Positions 6,310 to 10,395 of a DNA stretch of 10,395 bases are shown here, piece after piece (the stretch's first letter is position 1; the number at the start of each line of letters is the position of its first letter). The notes under the pieces are model-generated. The model did no database searches, had not been told where the DNA came from, and saw nothing but the letters and a program-made list of their open reading frames with translations. The stretch comes from an uncultured Bacteroidia bacterium (GTDB lineage Bacteria > Bacteroidota > Bacteroidia > Bacteroidales > UBA932). The stretch is taken from the NCBI GenBank assembly GCA_902773305.1, contig CACYEB010000135.1, positions 1 through 10,395 of the forward strand. The letters run 5' to 3'. Made by a program: the position numbers and the translations under genes.

Positions 6310-7608
6310 GTGAAACGTTTAATTGCCGTTTTTTCAATGTTGGCGGCGGCGCTTGTACCGCTGACCGCGCAGATACCCGTATGGAGCCTGGAGCAGTGCA
6401 TCAAATACGCCTTGGAAAACAACTGCGACGTACTTCTGGGCAGAATAGGCCAGCAGAAATGCCGTCAGAGACTCATCCAGTCAAAACTGGAACTGCTCCC
6501 CACCCTTCATTTCAATGCAAATCAATACTATAACTGGGGGCGGAGCGTCGATATGCAAGAGCTTGTCATTGTCAGGAACAGACTCACGCGGCAGACAAGC
6601 GCATCGGTCGGGGCTTCTGTCTCTGTTTTCGAAGGATTTGCACGCATCAACACTATCGCCATGAACAGGGCCCTGGACAAAGCTGCGGCAGAAGCAGGCC
6701 GGCAGACCGAGTTCGAGGTCAAGGCAGACATAGCAGCCTCTTACCTGGGCAATGTTCTGGCAAGGATCACTCGCGAACGGCTCCGCGAAAGCTACGACAA
6801 CGTGCAGTTGCAAAGGGAGAGGATAGAGAGCGCCGTGGCGCTGGGAGCCGTTTCGAAGAGCGATTTGCTGGAATTGGAGGCCAAGGGGGCGGATATATTG
6901 TCGCAGATGGCGGCCGCACTGGGACAGGAAAACGAAAATATGCAGCGACTCAAAGCCCTGCTCGGGTGCAACGGCGTGTTCCTTACCGACACATCATCAG
7001 CTGCATGCGGCGGCACCGGCCCCTTATGTCCCCAGATAGATCCGGCGCTTACACCGCCGATGGTAAAGGCTGCACTGAGCGAGGCGGAGGCCGCTTCGTT
7101 TGCCCTCAAGGCGGCCAAGGGAGCCCTGCTGCCCACCCTCAGCCTGTCGGCAGGCTACGGTACGTATTACAGCGACGCCTCCGAGGCCGGGTTCCGGGAG
7201 CAGATGAACGGCAACCGCAATCCGTCGGTAGCGCTCAGTCTGTCAGTCCCCCTCTTTGACGCAGGCAAGCGGCTCACCGCCGTGGCACGCTCAAAATGCG
7301 AACTCCAAGAGAGCGAAATCAAACTCAGGCAGGCCAGGGAAAAGGCTGCCAGATATGCAGAAGATCTCCTGGAACAGGGCAACCTGCTCTGCAGTCAATG
7401 CAGTATCTGTCGCGAAAAATGCCGTATGTGCCGCGAGAGGCTGTCGCAGGAGACCGCCAGGTATGAAGAGGGAGCAATAACCACTTCGCAATGGATAGAT
7501 GCCCGCGAAGCTCTCTCCCAGAGCGAATGTGAACTGGCGCAGTTTGTTTGCAAATATCTGTTTCATTTGAAAATAATGGAGTATTACGAAGATGAGTGCA
7601 GGCGGTAA
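6310..7608 (+). CDS. TolC-family outer membrane efflux/export channel
   Basis: A protein of about 432 residues that should form the outer membrane part of the peptide export path. A signal peptide (MKRLIAVFSMLAAALVPLTAQ) is followed by WSLEQCIKYALENN, the usual opening of the OEP fold. The two structural repeats are visible: LELLPTLHFNANQYYNWG in the first and GALLPTLSLSAGYGTYY in the second, each followed by long coiled-coil helices. I chose the GTG at 6310 because it gives a compact signal peptide and has AAAAGGG ten bases upstream; an in-frame GTG at 6301 would add three residues but leaves no room for a ribosome site. The protein has about 15 cysteines, including a ladder (CX2CX2CX3CX2C, bases 7390-7431) in the last helical part, uncommon for a periplasm-facing protein. 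It overlaps the adaptor gene by 17 bases, suggesting translational coupling. Confidence 0.92.
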   Translation: MKRLIAVFSMLAAALVPLTAQIPVWSLEQCIKYALENNCDVLLGRIGQQKCRQRLIQSKLELLPTLHFNANQYYNWGRSVDMQELVIVRNRLTRQTSASVGASVSVFEGFARINTIAMNRALDKAAAEAGRQTEFEVKADIAASYLGNVLARITRERLRESYDNVQLQRERIESAVALGAVSKSDLLELEAKGADILSQMAAALGQENENMQRLKALLGCNGVFLTDTSSAACGGTGPLCPQIDPALTPPMVKAALSEAEAASFALKAAKGALLPTLSLSAGYGTYYSDASEAGFREQMNGNRNPSVALSLSVPLFDAGKRLTAVARSKCELQESEIKLRQAREKAARYAEDLLEQGNLLCSQCSICREKCRMCRERLSQETARYEEGAITTSQWIDAREALSQSECELAQFVCKYLFHLKIMEYYEDECRR

Positions 7609-8767
7609 AAAGAAAGTATGGTGGATTGCCGTCGCCGCAGCGGCCGTCCTGGCAACGATTCTATCCAGGGCGGCGAAAGACGGGGCCTGTATCGTGGAGG
7701 CGGCATATCCCGAGATGGGCGACATCAGCACAAGTGCCTCCGCCTACGGCCGGATACGGCCCGTTGAAGAAGTCAAAATCTCACCGGATGTTTCGGGTGA
7801 AATAACCGATATTTTTTTTGACGAGGGGGATACTGTAAAAAGGGGCGACTTACTGCTGAAAATCAAGCAGGAGAGCTATTTGACCGCCATCGTCCGCAAC
7901 GAAGCATCGCTCGAAGGCGCCCGGAAAGCCCTTGAGGCACAGCAGAAGGAGGCGCATCTGAAAAAACTGGAATACGAGCGCCTGCAGCGGCTCTGCGAAA
8001 GCGATGCCGGCTGCCTGGCACAGCTGGAGCAGGCAGAGGCCGCCTTTGAGTGCGCCACAGCCCGGGCCGGGGAGTGCCGCTGCCAGGTCGAAGCGGCAGA
8101 AGCGGCACTTCAAGCCTCCCTCAGCGAACTGCGCAAAACGCTGGTTTACTCCCCCATGGACGGAGTTGTGACCTCGCTCAGGATAAAACGGGGAGAAAGG
8201 GTCGTCGGAACAGCCACTATGGCAGGGACGGAGATGCTCACCATCGCCGACCTCGACCGGATGGAGACCGTCGTCAGCCTGGGCGAGAACGATATCTGCA
8301 ACGTGGATATCGGCGACAGTGTGGAGATAAAGCCCGATGCGCTCCCGGGTGAAGTCCTCACCGGACACGTCTCCAAGATAGCCTACAGCGCTGCCGGCAT
8401 TGTTGCGGCGGGAGCCTCATCTGATTTCGAGGTCAGGATAAGCATCGATTCCCGCAGCAGCAAGAGACTCCTTCCTGGTATGTCCGCTACCGTTATCATC
8501 CATACCGGTTCCAAAAATAATATTTTAACCGTACCTTTGCAGGCGGTTTTCCTAAAGGATGGCCGGGAAACTGTCTGGAAGGTCGACGACCGGCTGCAGG
8601 TAAGCAGCGCCACGGTAAGCTGCGGGATACAGGATTTCAGCAGGACTGAGATTACAGGCGGCCTTTCTTCCGGCGACCTGATAGTTACGGGACCGTTCCA
8701 GGCGGTGAACAAGACCCTCACTGAGGGGGCAAGGATAAAATTGAGCAAAGATGTCGAAATACACTGA
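7592..8767 (+). CDS. MacA/HlyD-like periplasmic adaptor (membrane fusion protein)
   Basis: A 391-residue adaptor expected to link the inner membrane exporter to the TolC channel. A single N-terminal membrane segment (about 8-25) anchors it. The first half of the lipoyl-like domain reads EVKISPDVSGEITDIFFDEG. A helical hairpin rich in A, E and L follows, then the second lipoyl half (LVYSPMDGVVTSLRIKRGE), and the beta-barrel begins near GTEMLTIADLDRMETVVSLGENDI. This is the form common in Bacteroidetes adaptors annotated as RND/MacA type; those usually work with RND pumps or MacB-type ABC proteins, so pairing with a C39 exporter is notable. About eight cysteines are present, five of them in the hairpin (7993-8083). 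The start at 7592 overlaps the TolC gene by 17 bases and the end overlaps tsaB by 17 bases, so all three are probably co-translated from one message. Confidence 0.92.
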   Translation: MSAGGKKKVWWIAVAAAAVLATILSRAAKDGACIVEAAYPEMGDISTSASAYGRIRPVEEVKISPDVSGEITDIFFDEGDTVKRGDLLLKIKQESYLTAIVRNEASLEGARKALEAQQKEAHLKKLEYERLQRLCESDAGCLAQLEQAEAAFECATARAGECRCQVEAAEAALQASLSELRKTLVYSPMDGVVTSLRIKRGERVVGTATMAGTEMLTIADLDRMETVVSLGENDICNVDIGDSVEIKPDALPGEVLTGHVSKIAYSAAGIVAAGASSDFEVRISIDSRSSKRLLPGMSATVIIHTGSKNNILTVPLQAVFLKDGRETVWKVDDRLQVSSATVSCGIQDFSRTEITGGLSSGDLIVTGPFQAVNKTLTEGARIKLSKDVEIH

Positions 8768-9458
8768 TTTGATTTTGTCGATAGAGACCAGCGGCGATTT
8801 CTGCTCGGCCGCTTTGTCCGAAGGCGACACTGTTGTCGCCTCGTGTTACATCGACCGTCCCAGGGCACAGTCGTCACTCCTGGCAGCCTCCATAGAGACG
8901 ATGCTGGAAAAGGAATCGGTCAGTGTCAAAGAGTGCTCTGCTGTGGCTGTCAGCAGCGGCCCGGGTTCCTACACAGGGCTGAGAGTAGGTGTCTCAATGG
9001 CCAAGGGCCTTTGCTTTGGCGCTGGGATCCCCCTCATCGGGGTCGGCACTCTGGACTTGATTGCAAACCAGGTTGTCGGGCTCTATGAAGGAGAAAGGCC
9101 GGACTTTATCGTCCCTATGATAGACGCCCGCCGTATGGAGGTTTATCAGGCAGTATATGACAGCACCGCCATACGTATCGGCGAGATAGAGCCGATGATT
9201 CTGGAGGCTGATTCTTACTGCGACCTGCTGGATAAGGGAAACGTTCTTTTCTGCGGCGACGGCTGCCGGAAATTTTCCGAGTTGACAAGCCACCCTGCCG
9301 CCCGGTTCTTCCCTTGCGGTCCCGACGCCCGTTATATGGCAAAAATCGCCCGCAAAAAGTATCTGGCGGGCGATTTCGAAGATGTTGCCTATATGGAGCC
9401 CTTCTATCTGAAAGATTTCAGGATCGGGCAAAGCAAGAAAAACATCCTTGGTATGTGA
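8751..9458 (+). CDS. tsaB: tRNA threonylcarbamoyladenosine biosynthesis protein TsaB
   Basis: A 235-residue member of the TsaB (YeaZ) family, usual length for it. In the cytoplasm TsaB dimerises with TsaD in the complex that adds threonylcarbamoyl to A37 of tRNAs reading ANN codons; in many bacteria it is essential. Seen here: the N-terminal ILSIETS strand of the ASKHA fold, the family signature SSGPGSYTGLRVGVSMAKGL, and PMIDARRMEVYQAVYD. The ATG at 8751 overlaps the adaptor gene by 17 bases in another frame, so expression is probably tied to the export operon unless an internal promoter exists. It contains about eight cysteines, showing that cysteine use is high in this genome generally. It converges with the lipoprotein gene, six bases away. 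Confidence 0.96.
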   Translation: MSKYTDLILSIETSGDFCSAALSEGDTVVASCYIDRPRAQSSLLAASIETMLEKESVSVKECSAVAVSSGPGSYTGLRVGVSMAKGLCFGAGIPLIGVGTLDLIANQVVGLYEGERPDFIVPMIDARRMEVYQAVYDSTAIRIGEIEPMILEADSYCDLLDKGNVLFCGDGCRKFSELTSHPAARFFPCGPDARYMAKIARKKYLAGDFEDVAYMEPFYLKDFRIGQSKKNILGM

Positions 9459-9476
9459 TACCGGCTATTTCGGTAT
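9458..9476. terminator. Possible bidirectional terminator between tsaB and the lipoprotein gene
   Basis: ATACCG (9458-9463) and CGGTAT (9471-9476) form a 6-bp stem around a seven-base loop between two convergent genes, overlapping both stop codons. It lacks a clear U-tract on either strand, so this is a modest candidate based mainly on position. Confidence 0.35.
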
Positions 9477-10094
9477 ATTCAATAAATTGTCGTAATTGAT
9501 TTTCCACTTGCCCTGCTTTCTGGTCAGCGTCCACTCCACCTCGGTGGGGTCGCCGCCCTTGGGATAGTACTTAACCTTTACCGTTGCCTCATCGGAATCA
9601 GTTACGGTTTCGGAAAGAATCTGGAAACCATCCAGGATATCAGAATCATCCAGACTCGGTGCTTTCATTTTGTATAATTCCTCCAATGCGGCTCTTTGTT
9701 CTTCGGTCGTATCCAAGCAATCATAGAAGGTTTGGTAGTCGCTCACACGGGCGGCATCAACGGCAATTTCTACCACACCACTGGGACTGCGCCCTTCCTG
9801 ATTGACAAGAACCGTTGCGCTCTGGTCTCCACAGTAAAACGTCACGTGGCCGCTACGGCTTGCTATGTAGGCATTGGGCTCTACCGTGATGGTGGAACCT
9901 AGAACCTTCAGCCATTTCTCATCGGGTTGTGAAGTGAACTCACCGTTTGCAGTAACTTTCAAGGTCACCTCTTCGCCTTTGTGAGATACCGACAGGGTCG
10001 TCTTGTCGATCTTGATGGCCTCTTTGTTGCAAGATACAGCAACTGCAGTTGCGACAATCGCAAGCATACTGAAAAATAGTAATACTTTTTTCAT
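9465..10094 (-). CDS. Lipoprotein with BACON-like domain and DUF4878-like C-terminus
   Basis: A 209-residue predicted lipoprotein. The signal sequence MKKVLLFFSMLAIVATAVAVSC ends in a lipobox (AVSC) with C22 as the lipidated residue, followed by N-K-E. Residues about 27-100 look like a BACON-type immunoglobulin-like domain: paired strands with W61, then VEPNAYIASRSGHVTFY and the closing VLVNQEG. The C-terminal half, with helices near ETVTDSDEATVKVKYYPKGG followed by VEWTLTRKQGKWKIN, resembles small NTF2-like lipoprotein domains such as DUF4878. BACON domains are known in Bacteroidetes surface and periplasmic proteins, sometimes for glycan or mucin binding, but no function can be assigned here. 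It starts 22 bases after the stop of the hydrolase gene upstream and is probably in one operon with it. No Shine-Dalgarno site is seen. Lipoprotein status is secure; the domain names are judged by pattern. Confidence 0.85.
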   Translation of the reverse strand: MKKVLLFFSMLAIVATAVAVSCNKEAIKIDKTTLSVSHKGEEVTLKVTANGEFTSQPDEKWLKVLGSTITVEPNAYIASRSGHVTFYCGDQSATVLVNQEGRSPSGVVEIAVDAARVSDYQTFYDCLDTTEEQRAALEELYKMKAPSLDDSDILDGFQILSETVTDSDEATVKVKYYPKGGDPTEVEWTLTRKQGKWKINYDNLLNIPK

Positions 10095-10116
10095 AATTAG
10101 AAAGATTGGTTATTGA

Positions 10117-10395
10117 TTAATAAACATAATAGCTCTCGTTTTGTGTATTAAGCAGCAAATCGTTGGGGCAGATGCAACCGTGTCCGTTGAACAACGGCAA
10201 AACCACGTAGCTGCGCCGTCCTTCGCTCAGGTCAATCCCTTCGATATTGAACAACCGCCATATCAATTCAGTACAGTAAACCTCCGTGGAGTCCTGCAAA
10301 TCGTACTTATTGTCGAAGCGGACACTGTCCCTGACATAGTCAAGCGCCCTTGCAACCACGCGGTCCGCCCGCTGCAGAGGGGCATGCACGAATGC
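10117..10395 (-). CDS. YiiX/C92-like permuted papain-fold hydrolase, C-terminal 92 residues only
   Basis: The reading frame is open from the window edge to the stop at 10117-10119; the start lies beyond base 10395. The segment VRFDNKYDLQDSTEVYCTEL is typical of the YiiX / DUF830 (peptidase C92) group of permuted NlpC/P60 enzymes, in which the catalytic cysteine, here in YCTEL, lies near the C-terminus and the histidine lies upstream (outside the window). Such proteins are thought to cleave amide bonds, in peptidoglycan or lipid-linked substrates, but this family is poorly characterised. The next gene in the same direction is the lipoprotein at 9465-10094, only 22 bases on. An internal ATG at 10387-10389 gives a 90-residue ORF but is unlikely to be the real start, since the frame continues upstream with family-like residues. 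Confidence 0.75.
   Translation of the reverse strand, partial: AFVHAPLQRADRVVARALDYVRDSVRFDNKYDLQDSTEVYCTELIWRLFNIEGIDLSEGRRSYVVLPLFNGHGCICPNDLLLNTQNESYYVY

Noticed and set aside
1..10395. CRISPR arrays, tRNA or rRNA genes, insertion sequences
   Set aside because: No regular repeat-spacer pattern, tRNA-like element, rRNA segment, transposase motif or terminal inverted repeats were seen.

Overview
The window looks like chromosome from a fairly GC-rich member of the Bacteroidales. Supporting signs are Bacteroidetes-type -7 promoter boxes (TAnnTTTG), near absence of Shine-Dalgarno sites, an IleRS with Bacteroidales-like motifs, a BACON-type lipoprotein and a TolC/adaptor pair of the Bacteroidetes type. 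The genus cannot be fixed from the sequence alone.

Layout: (1) Bases 1-2957, minus strand: most of ileS, cut at its C-terminal end by the window edge. Its ATP-binding signature reads GIHH instead of HxGH. (2) Bases 2958-3025: compact divergent promoter region. (3) Bases 3026-3511, plus strand: a CvpA-family membrane protein. (4) Bases 3512-3763: intergenic, with an AT hairpin, a possible promoter and a stretch with nested long-range complementarity that looks like a structured RNA or leader. (5) Bases 3764-8767, plus strand: a five-gene peptide secretion cluster. It holds a peptidase-containing (C39) ABC exporter, two small double-glycine precursor peptides (64 and 58 aa), a TolC-like outer membrane protein and a MacA/HlyD-like adaptor. 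(6) Bases 8751-9458, plus strand: tsaB, overlapping the adaptor gene by 17 bases. (7) Bases 9465-10395, minus strand: a BACON-like lipoprotein and, upstream of it, the C-terminal part of a YiiX/C92-like papain-fold hydrolase, convergent with tsaB.

The most interesting part is the secretion cluster. Each precursor has a leader ending in CGG and a short core with one GxxxG motif. One core is an amphipathic helix with a proline kink and the other a strongly hydrophobic helix. That is the layout of a two-peptide (class IIb-like) bacteriocin, here in a Gram-negative with a complete three-part export path. The proposed sequence of events is that the C39 domain cuts after GG, the ABC domain drives export, and the adaptor and TolC channel carry the peptides out. 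No immunity gene is recognisable. The bacteriocin role is inference; an anti-Bacteroidales toxin, a signal or another secreted peptide pair would all fit.
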